A stretch of 64,000 nt of DNA from JBDGYW01 sp964518955 (GCA_964518955.1 CAZFHS010000001.1:124001-188000); one strand, 5' to 3'; positions 25,515 to 34,293 are shown, numbered from the stretch's first letter. Notes: a model not told the origin generated them from the letters alone. Numbers and translations are program-made.

Positions 25515-26216
25515 TCAGGAGCATTCTGGGGATGTTGCCCTGCCTATCAACCGACGCCTCCGAAGCGCTTCACCGAAGCCGAACGAGAAACAGCGCACTG
25601 CAATCAGCCATGACAGACCATAGAACAGCAGTCCCACGGAGAGTATCACTGCGTGATCGGCGCGTCCGACAACTTCCACGACTCCACCCAAAGATGAATC
25701 CACGTTCCATCCTAGAAACGTCACCGAAATGATGAAAGTCGCCGAGACTAGCCACAGCGAAATACCGAGAAATGCCACCGCCTTGGCGAGGCCAAGAGAG
25801 AAAACTCCAACGTAAAGCACCCCCACGATAATCAGACTGAGTGCACCACTAGAAAGTACGACTGTACGTATGTGGCGTGTCTGATCCGGCTCCGTGCCCC
25901 AAATCTCCACCAGAGCCATGTGGGTCGCTGCAAATGCGAGGGCCAACAGCAAGGCGCCGGCGAATTTCGCGCTGACGATCTCTGCTCTCCTTGCTGGTAA
26001 TCCATCGAAAATCCTGTACCCGCCGTTTGTCTCTTCTTCGATTTCGTTGGCCAACACAGACCCGATCGTCAACACGAGAATGAAACAGCTGTTGACCAAG
26101 ACCAATCCCAGGTCCAGCCCACCAACTCTCAGGATCTCAGTGAAGACGAGCAGCGGCCACAACACCAGGAGAGACACGAGCCCTGCAGTAGCATCCTTGC
26201 CCAGGATCGCGATCAT
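25515..26216 (-). CDS. ABC-2-type membrane permease
   Basis: 233 residues, about six hydrophobic helices. The motif EETNGGYRIFDGLPARRAEIVSAKFAGALLLAL resembles the coupling loop of ABC-2/YtrC-type permeases, where a conserved stretch ahead of LP(A/V)SR faces the ATPase. It starts 19 bases after the previous permease stop, with a related shape but low identity, so the exporter likely has two different permeases. Family confidence is moderate because ABC-2 permeases diverge quickly; the operon position after a GntR-ATPase pair supports it. Confidence 0.75.
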   Translation of the reverse strand: MIAILGKDATAGLVSLLVLWPLLVFTEILRVGGLDLGLVLVNSCFILVLTIGSVLANEIEEETNGGYRIFDGLPARRAEIVSAKFAGALLLALAFAATHMALVEIWGTEPDQTRHIRTVVLSSGALSLIIVGVLYVGVFSLGLAKAVAFLGISLWLVSATFIISVTFLGWNVDSSLGGVVEVVGRADHAVILSVGLLFYGLSWLIAVRCFSFGFGEALRRRRLIGRATSPECS

Positions 26217-26235
26217 AGCGCCATTCCGCCCGAGA

Positions 26236-26874
26236 TCACTGATCGGCCTCGCCAGAGATCTTGGCCCGTATCGCCAGTCGCATCATCAGGTAGTAGCCTA
26301 CGAGCGCCACAGCTATGATGAAGATCCACCTACCCGGAGAAAGGGACGTCACCTGCCACTCGGCCATCCTGCCCTCGATGGTTTCCGCCACGAGAATCAG
26401 GACGATCAAAGCGCAGAAACAGAAGACCGCAAAAGCCTTGCTCGCGAGCGAAAATCCGAAACGGAAGATGCCCCAATACCAGGTGGCGGCCAGCAGTAGC
26501 GAGAGTATCGCGCACGTGTTGACGACGCCGATCGCAAACGCAAACTCGGACGAAGACCAACCGGCACTGGAAAGCAACATCAACACGAGGCCCCAGTACA
26601 ACGCTACTTGTGCGAGCACCAACATGAACTTCGAGACGACGATTTCGGTTGCGGAAACGGGTAGAGTCTGAAGAAAACGATAGGATTCCCTCAACTCGCT
26701 CGAGAACAGGGAAAAGCCAACCAAACCAATCTGCAGCATCGCGATCTGGAAGACTATCCGGGAATCAGCGGCCGTTCCATCTACGGACCCGAATGTGTAG
26801 AGAATGGCCGTCGACGAAAACCCCACCGTGAGCAGGAGAAACCAGAGACAGTCTTTTCTGAAGAGTGCAGGCAC
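26236..26874 (-). CDS. ABC-2-type membrane permease
   Basis: 212 residues, six predicted helices, with the motif ELRESYRFLQTLPVSATEIVVSKF, close to the LP(V/I)S(R/A)xEIVxxK signature of ABC-2 permeases in YtrA-regulated operons. It begins with GTG, preceded by GGGGAG, immediately after the ATPase stop. Works with the following permease and the ATPase as an exporter; substrate unknown, although YtrA-type operons often respond to cell-wall-active compounds. Confidence 0.78.
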   Translation of the reverse strand: MPALFRKDCLWFLLLTVGFSSTAILYTFGSVDGTAADSRIVFQIAMLQIGLVGFSLFSSELRESYRFLQTLPVSATEIVVSKFMLVLAQVALYWGLVLMLLSSAGWSSSEFAFAIGVVNTCAILSLLLAATWYWGIFRFGFSLASKAFAVFCFCALIVLILVAETIEGRMAEWQVTSLSPGRWIFIIAVALVGYYLMMRLAIRAKISGEADQ

Positions 26875-26875
26875 G

Positions 26876-27748
26876 TCACTCCCCGTTCACCAGGAAGAGC
26901 AGGATGTCGTCGAGGCTCATCGGTTCCACCCTGACGTCGCCACATGCAATGGCGGAGGAAATGGATGCCTGGATTCGCGGAAAGTCCCGGCAGACCCCAA
27001 CATTCGAGAACTGCTGGGACCTTACACCACCCAACACATTGTCCACGCCTGGTGGCAACGAACCGTCGCGAAAATGGATCCGTTTCCATCGGGAAAGCAA
27101 CTCGTCTTTTTCACCTCGCAGTATGATGTCTCCCTCGTTCAGAAACACGAGGTGATCGGCGACTCTGGAGAGATCATCGGATATGTGAGAGGAGAGGACG
27201 ACGGTTTTGTCTTCGTCCATGGCTACATCCTGTAGGCGATTGAGGATCTCGCGACGAACGATGGGGTCCAAACCGGACGTCGGTTCATCCAAGATCAACA
27301 ACTCCGCTCCATGGGAAAGCGCAATCGCCAGGGCCAGTTTGGTCTTCATCCCCTTGGATAGCTGGCCGGTCTTCTTGGAGTGACTGACCTTGAATTCTAC
27401 CAGCAACGAATCAAAGCGGTCTTGGTCCCAGTCATTGAAGAACCTGCCCACGAACCGTCCCGTCCAGGCTACAGTCTTCTTCCGGTAGAAATACTGTTCT
27501 TCACCCACGTAGCCGATCCGGTTCTTGATCTCCTTCTCACTGTCGTCATGATCGAGGCCAAAGACCCGGACGGATCCACCGTCCCGTCTGAGCTGGTTCA
27601 TGATCAGTTTGACGAGCGTCGTTTTTCCCGCGCCGTTTGGACCGATGACCCCGAGAATGCTCCCTGCCGTTACTTCAAGATCCACCCCATTCAGCGTGAA
27701 CTCCCGATAACGTTTTGTTAGGCCTTCGGTTCTTAGAACCACCGACAT
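26876..27748 (-). CDS. ABC transporter ATPase, YtrB-like
   Basis: 290 residues. Walker A GPNGAGKTT, Q-loop YVGEEQYFY, signature LSKGMKTKLALAIAL, Walker B LLILDEPTSGLD and switch His (LSSHISDDLSR). The LSKGMKTK signature and the 60-residue C-terminal extension (VFLNEGDIILRGEKDELLSRWKR) match ATPases of ABC-2 exporters regulated by YtrA-type GntR proteins. Its ATG lies inside the 3' end of the GntR gene (74-base overlap) after GGAGAACA. Drives the two permeases encoded downstream. Confidence 0.93.
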   Translation of the reverse strand: MSVVLRTEGLTKRYREFTLNGVDLEVTAGSILGVIGPNGAGKTTLVKLIMNQLRRDGGSVRVFGLDHDDSEKEIKNRIGYVGEEQYFYRKKTVAWTGRFVGRFFNDWDQDRFDSLLVEFKVSHSKKTGQLSKGMKTKLALAIALSHGAELLILDEPTSGLDPIVRREILNRLQDVAMDEDKTVVLSSHISDDLSRVADHLVFLNEGDIILRGEKDELLSRWKRIHFRDGSLPPGVDNVLGGVRSQQFSNVGVCRDFPRIQASISSAIACGDVRVEPMSLDDILLFLVNGE

Positions 27749-28121
27749 TTCTGTTCTCCTTCAGGCCCTCGATGAGTTGTATGATCTCGTCAACTGTTAT
27801 GCCGAACCTGGCGGCGTTGCTGGTGAGCGCCACCAGTTCGCGTCGCATCTCGCGCAGCTTTCCCGCTCGGAGTTTCTTCAGCGAGACATCAGCAACGAAG
27901 GATCCCAATCCGGGCCGAGAGTGGATGTAATCTTGGTTCTCCAACTCGAGATACGCCCGCTTGACGGTGATGACGCTGATGCCCAGGGCTCTGGCCATCT
28001 CCCGAATCGATGGTAACCTCTCGTCGACCTGCAACTCTCCGGTGCCTACAGCGTCTCTGATCTGATCGCAGATCTGCCTGTACATGGGATCGGGATTGTC
28101 TCTGGAGAGGACAACGAACAA
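27675..28121 (-). CDS. GntR-family regulator, YtrA subfamily
   Basis: About 148 residues: a winged helix-turn-helix (MYRQICDQIRDAVGTGEL, LPSIREMARALGISVITVKR, YIHSRPGLGSFV) and a short C-terminal helical domain of about 60 residues, the YtrA layout without a large effector domain. I chose TTG 28121, five bases after GGAGG; the frame also opens at a GTG at 28139, but that codon lies inside the predicted operator. Represses its own operon (ATPase, two permeases, kinase) in family precedent, released by envelope-active compounds or other signals. Its 3' end overlaps the ATPase gene. Confidence 0.9.
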   Translation of the reverse strand: MFVVLSRDNPDPMYRQICDQIRDAVGTGELQVDERLPSIREMARALGISVITVKRAYLELENQDYIHSRPGLGSFVADVSLKKLRAGKLREMRRELVALTSNAARFGITVDEIIQLIEGLKENRNVGGSKNRRPNKTLSGVHAEWGGS

Positions 28122-28137
28122 GAGCACCTCCGTGCGC

Positions 28138-28162
28138 ACTGTATATATCTTATATATACAGT
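28138..28162. promoter_or_regulatory. GntR operator: perfect 25-bp inverted repeat
   Basis: ACTGTATATAT and ATATATACAGT are exact reverse complements separated by CTT. It sits 17 bases upstream of the proposed TTG start, and its A/T-rich centre contains -10-like sequence (TATAAG on the minus strand), so a bound YtrA-type dimer would block the promoter. YtrA operators are known palindromes containing GTATA-type arms. Confidence 0.85.
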
Positions 28163-28370
28163 ATGCTCGAAGAGAACGGCTGGCAAGTGTACGTCTGCAA
28201 ATGTAGTCGCTACGTTCACTGCCCGGTCTGCGCCGTTCGCTGCAAGCCAGTGGATGACCGCGATGTAGAATCGCACCTTTCTGTCACATGGCAGAGCGCC
28301 TCGTGCCCACGTCAAACCGTGGTTAGCCGTTATCCTTCCCTCCATCGATATCGGCCGTAGGTTAGAAAGC

Positions 28371-29501
28371 ATGGATGCATCTTCGGACAAGAGACGAACA
28401 CAAGCACGGCCCCTTTTTCAGTCACTGGCAGGCGCCACCGCGCTCGGCCTGCTGACAGCAGGCTGGATCACTGTCATCGGGACAATCCAAGAAGAAGACG
28501 TCAGTTTTATCGATCTTGCCGTCTATGTTTTGCCCTTCTGGTATCTGTGGGCCCTCTTTCTGCTCCCGGTGACGTGGTTGGGCAAACGCTGGCCTATCGA
28601 GCCCGACGTCTGGATGTTGCGAACGACCATGCACTTCTGTGTCGCGTTGCTGTTAGGGTTTTTCCATACCTCACTTCGCTTCGTGTTCGAGGTGGCAGCT
28701 AGGATCCACCCTGTGGGGGAAGGTGTATCCATCACAGATGTTGTGGGCCTGGCCACGCTCGAGGCACCAATCCACCTGTTCATATACGGTGCGATCCTCG
28801 GCATAACGTATATCGCCGGTTACAGGCGCCGCCTGCGCGAACGCGAACTAGCGACGACTCAACTCAGCGAACAGCTGGCTCTGGCGCAGGTGCAGGCGCT
28901 TCGGATGCAGATCAACCCGCATTTCCTGTTCAATGCCATGAACAGCATCTCCATGTTGGTGCGCGATCGAAAGCAGGAAGCAGCAGTGAAGACGATCGCT
29001 GGCCTGAGCGACCTTCTGCGCTACGTCCTAGACGAAGCCGCAGATCAAGAAGTCACTCTGAGACGCGAGTTGGAGTTCATCGAACGTTACCTCGCGATCG
29101 AGCAGATCCGATTTCCAGACCGGCTGAGGGTAAACATCGATCCCGCCGAGAACACGCTCGACGCGCTGGTTCCGAACCTCCTGCTGCAACCTTTGGTGGA
29201 AAACGCGATAAGGCATGGCGTCTCTCGGAGCGCGGACCCAACAACCATTTCTATATCAGCCGCCGAAAAGAACGGCGTACTGCTGCTGAGGGTTTCGGAC
29301 GACGGCCCGGGTCTAGCAGGAGAACCACCTCACGGAGATGGCACCGGACTGGGTATTGGAAACACTCGCAAGAGGCTAGCTCAGCTCTACGGTGAAAGCC
29401 AAACTCTCAGCCTCGACGAGGCGGAACCTCGCGGAGCCGTCGTCACCGTTTCCTTGCCCCTGCACTCCGCGCCTGTGGTGGCCGAGGAAGACAGCGAGTG
29501 A
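28371..29501 (+). CDS. LytS-type sensor histidine kinase
   Basis: 376 residues. Four membrane helices (about 20-150) are followed by a short coiled linker (LRERELATTQLSEQLALAQ) and a His_kinase domain with the signature QINPHFLFNAMNSISML carrying the phospho-acceptor His (about residue 183). The ATPase part has LLLQPLVENAIRHG (N box) and DDGPGL, GTGLGIGNTRKRL (G boxes). There is no recognisable periplasmic sensor domain; the signal is probably sensed in the membrane. Overlaps its response regulator by four bases. Divergent from the GntR operon, with about 208 bases between them. Confidence 0.92.
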   Translation: MDASSDKRRTQARPLFQSLAGATALGLLTAGWITVIGTIQEEDVSFIDLAVYVLPFWYLWALFLLPVTWLGKRWPIEPDVWMLRTTMHFCVALLLGFFHTSLRFVFEVAARIHPVGEGVSITDVVGLATLEAPIHLFIYGAILGITYIAGYRRRLRERELATTQLSEQLALAQVQALRMQINPHFLFNAMNSISMLVRDRKQEAAVKTIAGLSDLLRYVLDEAADQEVTLRRELEFIERYLAIEQIRFPDRLRVNIDPAENTLDALVPNLLLQPLVENAIRHGVSRSADPTTISISAAEKNGVLLLRVSDDGPGLAGEPPHGDGTGLGIGNTRKRLAQLYGESQTLSLDEAEPRGAVVTVSLPLHSAPVVAEEDSE

Positions 29502-30322
29502 CTCCCATTCGGGTGCTTGTTGTCGATGACGAGCCCTTGGCGCGGTCCGGCCTCAACAAACTCTGTGGGATGGACCCCGACCTGGAGCTGGTTGGTGAAT
29601 GTTCCGACGGCCGTGCGGCAGTGGCAGCCATCCAACAGATCGAACCCGACCTTCTCCTCCTAGACATTCAGATGCCGGAGATGGACGGCTTCGAGGTGCT
29701 ACAAGCGGTGGGGGCGGAGTCGATGCCGCACGTCATCTTCGTGACGGCGTACGACCAGTTCGCTTTGAAGGCGTTTGAGGTACATGCCCTCGATTACCTC
29801 CTCAAACCGTTTGACGACGACAGGTTTTTCGACGCAATAGAGAGAGCAAAACAGGCAATTCGGGGCGTCGACCTGGGTCTGCTCCGAGCGCGTCTGCTGG
29901 GCCTGCTTGCCGACGCCGGGTTGGGAGATGAGGAAGAAACACGGCGGCAACGTGACGCAATTCCGCAAACCGCGGATCGGTCCCGTTTTCTGACACGCAT
30001 CGCAGTCAAGGAAGTAGGTCGGACAGTTCTCGTGCGAGTGGACGAGATCGATTGGATAGAGGCCGCGAACTACTGCGCCAAGCTCCACACGCAGAGGCGC
30101 GTACACATCATCCGCGAATCATTGAAGGCATTGGAGAGTCAACTGAATCCGACACATTTCTTCAGAGTCAGTCGTTCTGCGATCGTGAATCTCGACCGTA
30201 TCCAGGAGATCCAGCCGTTTGCCCGTGGGTCGCAGATGATCATTCTGAAGGATGACACATCCGTCACGATGAGTCGCAACCGGAGAGAGGCACTAGAAGA
30301 GTTGCTGGGTCAGACGCTGTAA
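29498..30322 (+). CDS. LytTR response regulator
   Basis: 274 residues. Receiver domain: VLVVDDEPLARSGL, the phospho-Asp in LLLLDIQMPEMDGFEVL (about residue 53), the Thr in FVTAYDQFALKAF and Lys in YLLKPFDDDRF. A charged linker (about 125-165) leads to a LytTR DNA-binding domain (IDWIEAANYCAKLHT, FFRVSRSAIVNLDRI). Begins with GTG overlapping the kinase stop (GTGA). LytTR regulators bind direct repeats upstream of targets such as transporters; the adjacent GntR-ABC operon is a candidate target by position only. Confidence 0.93.
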   Translation: MTPIRVLVVDDEPLARSGLNKLCGMDPDLELVGECSDGRAAVAAIQQIEPDLLLLDIQMPEMDGFEVLQAVGAESMPHVIFVTAYDQFALKAFEVHALDYLLKPFDDDRFFDAIERAKQAIRGVDLGLLRARLLGLLADAGLGDEEETRRQRDAIPQTADRSRFLTRIAVKEVGRTVLVRVDEIDWIEAANYCAKLHTQRRVHIIRESLKALESQLNPTHFFRVSRSAIVNLDRIQEIQPFARGSQMIILKDDTSVTMSRNRREALEELLGQTL

Positions 30323-30336
30323 CAGGATCGATTTGT

Positions 30337-30425
30337 TGGCCGCGGAGCAACGCGGAATTTCGCGAAATTTTGCTGATGTTGGTGTGGTTGGATTGGGATT
30401 CTCACATCGCTTCTCTCCGCGGCCA
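30337..30425. repeat. Dispersed intergenic repeat, copy B (inverted)
   Basis: Begins GGCCGCGGAGCAACGCGGAA and ends TCTCCGCGGCC. The core reads GTTGGTGTGGTTGGATTGGG, which resembles the reverse complement of the CCACCCAACCCA core of the other copies, so this one is in opposite orientation. It occupies the gap between the convergent LytTR and sulfatase-modifying-factor-like genes. Confidence 0.65.
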
Positions 30426-30470
30426 ATCACTTGATGTCTCATTTGAAAAACGAAGAATTCCCGCGATTGA

Positions 30471-31553
30471 TCACCATGACCGCGCCAGCCTGAACCCACT
30501 GGCATTGCAGCGGTTGTTGGACTGCCACTGGAACCGTTTCGCTGTGCGCATCTCGGATGCATCGCCACCCCAACGCCCACCACGCACGGCTCTACCTATT
30601 CCGATTGTCTGATAGGGATTAGTCTGCGGTACGTTTGGGTACGGGGCGAGGAAATCGCTGGCCCACTCCCACGCGTTGCCCGCCAAGTCGTATAGCCCGA
30701 GAATACTTGGCTGATAGCTCCGGATCGGAGTCGGTACACGCCTCAGAGAACCCTGCACCTGATAGGGATAGTCTCCGACGCTCGCATCAAATGCGGCGTC
30801 GCTTTGATCCGCTGTGTCCTGCCCGTTGCCAAATCGCCTCAGCTGCCCTCCGTCTCGCGCAGCATACTCCCACTCCGCCTCGGTGGGGAGACGATACCCC
30901 CTCACCCGCGTGACATCCGTCGTGGCCTCTCCGTCCGCATCGAGAAGCTCACCGGTCTGTACATCGTAGGCGGGCGAGAATCCCTCGAGTTCGCTGACCC
31001 AGTTCGCGTACGACGCGGCGTCGTCCCAGGAAAGGCACACTACGGGATACTCATCCATTTGATCGTACCCAGGGTTGGCCCAATCGAGACTCTCGTCGAA
31101 ACCAAAGCGATGGTTGTCCGGGTCCCACCAACCACAACCGCTGTACAGCAAGGATTCGTCGTACAAGGCCATCCTCTCCTCACGAGTCAAACCTGGGCCA
31201 TGCGCCAAATTCAGGAGGCTATCCTGAGCGGCCCGATCCATTGGGCCCTCTGCCGACGTCCGGTATCCGGTTTCGGAAACGAATCGCCGAAACTGTTTCA
31301 CGGTGATCTCGGCGTCCGCCAGGTGAAAATCGGCAACTGTCACCTGGTGTACTGGCAGCTCGTCTTCCTCCCCTTCCGAAAAGACGTCGCCCATTTCGAA
31401 CGAACCACCGCGAACGAGAACCATCCGTGAAGAGTCCGGAGCGGTCCACGCACCTTCAGACAACGGATCACACGAGTTAACTGAGAGGCTGACAAACAGG
31501 ATCCCAGTAAGCCCTAAGAGGCAACGTTGGAGTAGAACGCCAGAGTATTTCAT
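30471..31553 (-). CDS. Formylglycine-generating-enzyme-like lipoprotein, catalytic Cys replaced
   Basis: About 360 residues. A lipoprotein signal (GILFVSLSVNSC) precedes a full FGE-sulfatase (SUMF1) domain: MVLVRGGSFEMGD, FHLADAEITVKQFRRFV, YPVVCLSWDDAASYANW, RLPTEAEWEYAARDG, GNAWEWASD, RGGRWGG. In true formylglycine-generating enzymes the final motif has GFRC; here it is GFRLAR, and only NNRC remains nearby, so the copper-binding cysteine pair is incomplete. Probably a non-catalytic or ligand-binding member, which is common among exported FGE-domain proteins. Its ATG overlaps the stop of the upstream ATC-hydrolase-like gene (ATGA), so the pair is translationally coupled. Confidence 0.85.
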   Translation of the reverse strand: MKYSGVLLQRCLLGLTGILFVSLSVNSCDPLSEGAWTAPDSSRMVLVRGGSFEMGDVFSEGEEDELPVHQVTVADFHLADAEITVKQFRRFVSETGYRTSAEGPMDRAAQDSLLNLAHGPGLTREERMALYDESLLYSGCGWWDPDNHRFGFDESLDWANPGYDQMDEYPVVCLSWDDAASYANWVSELEGFSPAYDVQTGELLDADGEATTDVTRVRGYRLPTEAEWEYAARDGGQLRRFGNGQDTADQSDAAFDASVGDYPYQVQGSLRRVPTPIRSYQPSILGLYDLAGNAWEWASDFLAPYPNVPQTNPYQTIGIGRAVRGGRWGGDASEMRTAKRFQWQSNNRCNASGFRLARSW

Positions 31554-32191
31554 AACGCCTCGTTGATGTAGCGGTGATTGCACACGTCGTCACCCTGCAT
31601 CAGAGTCTTCGTGCGCTCCATCTTGAACGTAGGATTGAAGGCCGTCGGCCAGTAGTAGTCCATGTTGCACACCGCCGCGTGGCCGATGTCCCCCTCCAGA
31701 CCGGCTGCCTTGAATACTTCTGCCCATAGACACTCGCGAACCTCGATGGCGAAGACGTCGGCAGTGTCTTCAACCACAGTGTGCGTCAAACTGGATTCCA
31801 TACTCGGGGGACGAAAGATCTGCACGAATGACTGGAAGTCATTTTGCGGTGTGCCCGCCGCCTGGCGCGCCGCTGCCTGTCTGCCTCTTTGCGCTGAGAA
31901 CAGGTTCAACAGTCGAATCGTCTCTGCATCGCCGAGTTCCTCACGGAGTGTACCGATAATCTCGATACTGCCGTTCGCTATCATTTGGCCGCGCTGACGC
32001 GGCGTTAGCGAAACCTCCTCCGGAACGTCGAACTTGTGCTGCTCTCGAGCGGCTGGTTCACCCACCAGAGCTGTCAGCCTAGGGAACTTGCCGATGCCTA
32101 GGCAGGCTGCGGCGCAAGCAGGAGCTGTCCGCGTGAGTAAACTGCGCCTGTCGATGGTGCTGCAGCCGTTGCTGCATTTTGAGTTCTTCAT
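31550..32191 (-). CDS. Tat-exported L-2-amino-thiazoline-4-carboxylic acid hydrolase family protein
   Basis: About 213 residues. The start at 32191 has GAGGAA five bases upstream. The N-terminus has a twin-arginine-like signal (DRRSLLTRTAPACAAACLG). The C-terminal part carries the ATC hydrolase signature: AVCNMDYYWPTAFNPTFKMERTKTLMQGDDVCNHRY, that is, a Cys before Asp, an FNP segment, a RTxTLMxGDxxC box. The best-known member (Pseudomonas) hydrolyses thiazoline carboxylate on the route to L-cysteine; the wider family is functionally undefined. Export and coupling to an FGE-like lipoprotein suggest a periplasmic role different from cysteine synthesis. Confidence 0.8.
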   Translation of the reverse strand: MKNSKCSNGCSTIDRRSLLTRTAPACAAACLGIGKFPRLTALVGEPAAREQHKFDVPEEVSLTPRQRGQMIANGSIEIIGTLREELGDAETIRLLNLFSAQRGRQAAARQAAGTPQNDFQSFVQIFRPPSMESSLTHTVVEDTADVFAIEVRECLWAEVFKAAGLEGDIGHAAVCNMDYYWPTAFNPTFKMERTKTLMQGDDVCNHRYINEAL

Positions 32192-32273
32192 GAGTTCCTC
32201 TATGTTCGACCGATCATACGGCGGCACCGTACGCACCCCCTCCTGCGCGTAGGCGACGCCGCAAAGAAACCAT

Positions 32274-33296
32274 CTATCCTACCGCCTGCTCCGCGCGCTC
32301 CACTTTCACAGCCGAAATTGCAAACGTCACGGGAAGGAAGGCCAAACCAAGCGGGAGAAATTGCGCTCCGGGAACGACAACTTGCGGAGCGACGATCCCC
32401 ACCAGCGAGATTGTCAGTGATGGCCCGAGTCCCGCCACAGCGCCCAGCAACAACAAGTTGAGCCCTTGGGATGTTCGATCCTCACGGGAGGCCTTAACGT
32501 AGCTGTGGATCAATGCAAACAACGCAGTGCCAAAGTAGGTTATCAGGAAGAGTCCAAATAGCACCCTGAAGAAGACGTTCACGGCACTCGTCGCAGCTGG
32601 TGCCACCACGAGCACCCACGTTGCCATGATTCCCACCAAGATTGCCGGGCCATAGACCACCCAGATCATATTGCGTCGCTCGAGTACCCGTTTTTTGGTC
32701 GGGAAGATCAACAGAAGATGAGCCAGCGACGCAAATCCCACGAGAATCAAGAGGAGGAGGACGACTCCCACCGCAGTACGCAAGCCAGGGGCGTCGAAAT
32801 ACGGACCGACCGTCAAGGGGATTGATAGTGTTATACCGAGAACGGCCAACAGCAGAGTCACGCCGGTTTGAACCACAAGAAACCCCCAAACACCACACAC
32901 TAGAAACAAGAACCCAATCACCAGGAATCCGTAGTTCACCAGCAGATTGGCCAATGGCAGCGCAGCATACGACATCTCGACGCTAACAGGCTGCCCGTCC
33001 CGCTCGACCTCAATGGTGCGCGTTTCGTTGATGTCCGGCCGCGACCGCTGCACTGTTGCGCCAACATCCTCGACCCGAATCCCGCCTATCGCGCGAATGT
33101 AGTCGCCTGTCTCGAGGCCGGCCAAATCCGCCGGGCCGCCGTTAGTTACTTGCGTGATCGTGTTGTTGCCGTCTGTGGCGTAACCGGTATATGTCTGGTT
33201 GCGCAGATCGATTACTCCGAACAGCCCCCTATTCCGGCTCATGGCGGACACGACGAGCAGCGGTGTTTTGTAGCGTGCAAGTTGGAGTGTTGCCAT
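32274..33296 (-). CDS. Membrane protein with PDZ domain and about seven helices
   Basis: 340 residues. Residues about 30-110 form a PDZ-like domain (ITQVTNGGPADLAGLETGDYIRAIGG). About seven to eight hydrophobic segments follow (GFLVIGFLFLVCGVWGFLVV through FLPLGLAFLPVTFAISAV). The layout resembles the N-terminal sensor half of 7TM-type membrane histidine kinases or SpoIIE-like phosphatases, but no output domain follows: the protein ends after the last helix. No signal peptide is evident. It lies 9 bases after an SRPBCC protein gene, as an apparent two-gene operon. The function is not known. Confidence 0.75.
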   Translation of the reverse strand: MATLQLARYKTPLLVVSAMSRNRGLFGVIDLRNQTYTGYATDGNNTITQVTNGGPADLAGLETGDYIRAIGGIRVEDVGATVQRSRPDINETRTIEVERDGQPVSVEMSYAALPLANLLVNYGFLVIGFLFLVCGVWGFLVVQTGVTLLLAVLGITLSIPLTVGPYFDAPGLRTAVGVVLLLLILVGFASLAHLLLIFPTKKRVLERRNMIWVVYGPAILVGIMATWVLVVAPAATSAVNVFFRVLFGLFLITYFGTALFALIHSYVKASREDRTSQGLNLLLLGAVAGLGPSLTISLVGIVAPQVVVPGAQFLPLGLAFLPVTFAISAVKVERAEQAVG

Positions 33297-33305
33297 TGTG
33301 GTGCC

Positions 33306-34034
33306 TCAATTGGGATGAATTGAACGATTCAGGAATACCGTACAGAGTCGGCGCACAAGACCGTCTATTCGCAATGCAAACCCAAAGGGAGCGGATCGGT
33401 AAAACAGATCCGCATTCGTAGCAGCCCTCTGTTTCTCCAGCATTTCTGCGCGCCGCTTGATCCCCAGCATCGATTTCCGCATCGGGAAGATCTCGCCGAG
33501 TTCTACGATCACGCGGGTCCATCCTCTGGGACGTCCGCGCAGCCTCGTGACGAGACGCGTTCTGCCGGGGCCGTCGGGGTACAGCGCCCAGGCCCAAGTG
33601 GCCTCAGCCCAATCGGGGAACACCAATAGCATTCTCCTGTTGGTCTCGAGTACATCCACTTTGACCAAGAATCCGGGGCCTATCGGGATGCTGTCTCCGA
33701 CTTGGAGCTTCTGTAACTCTGGTATGATGTGCTCGGCGCTGGGAATTCCATCGTTGTCCAGAGCATCGTAACTGTACAAGCCGGCGCGCCGATATCCGAG
33801 CTGAACGAGCCAGGGCCAGATGTGGTCGGTGGTCGCGTACACAGTTACAGCTCTTGTAGCACTGAAAGTCGCGTTCGTGATAATGCTGTCACCCGGCATT
33901 GCGCGGGCGATTTCGGCGTCCGTAGCTCCCCAGTTCAGGGCCCACGGGCGATACACGAACCAAACGAAGCAGCCGCTGAGTACTATCAGCGAGCCCGTAA
34001 AACAAAGCAGGCGGCGAAGCGTTGAGGATATCAT
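33306..34034 (-). CDS. Membrane-anchored SRPBCC-fold protein
   Basis: 242 residues: an N-terminal membrane anchor (LLCFTGSLIVLSGCFVWFVY) and a helix-grip domain with the SRPBCC pattern (VYATTDHIWPWLVQLGYRRAGLYSYDALDN, LVFPDWAEATWAWALYP, TRLVTRLRGRPRG), ending in an amphipathic helix (MRKSMLGIKRRAEMLEKQ). SRPBCC proteins bind hydrophobic ligands; no catalytic role can be assigned. Upstream gene of the PDZ membrane protein, same strand. Confidence 0.75.
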   Translation of the reverse strand: MISSTLRRLLCFTGSLIVLSGCFVWFVYRPWALNWGATDAEIARAMPGDSIITNATFSATRAVTVYATTDHIWPWLVQLGYRRAGLYSYDALDNDGIPSAEHIIPELQKLQVGDSIPIGPGFLVKVDVLETNRRMLLVFPDWAEATWAWALYPDGPGRTRLVTRLRGRPRGWTRVIVELGEIFPMRKSMLGIKRRAEMLEKQRAATNADLFYRSAPFGFALRIDGLVRRLCTVFLNRSIHPN

Positions 34035-34293
34035 TCTGGCGAACCCCTCCCGTTGGCCAGATTGTCATATCGCAAACGCTCCGCCGCGGATTCTTCCTGC
34101 TCCATCCTCAGCATCTACGTCATGCGAATCTCACGGGTTCAAGCTGTGCGGGATAGAACTCAACAACCATTTCATTGCAGCGAACGAGACAATCGCTGCA
34201 GCGAAAGTGTACTCTGTGGTTGGGAGGTTTCAGAATGATTCCTGTCACAGGCCTGCGCTCATAAACAGAATTCCCGTAGATTGTCTGTTGACC

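Noticed and set aside
30471..31553. Active formylglycine-generating enzyme
   Set aside because: The C-terminal GFRC cysteine is replaced by leucine and no sulfatase gene is in the window.
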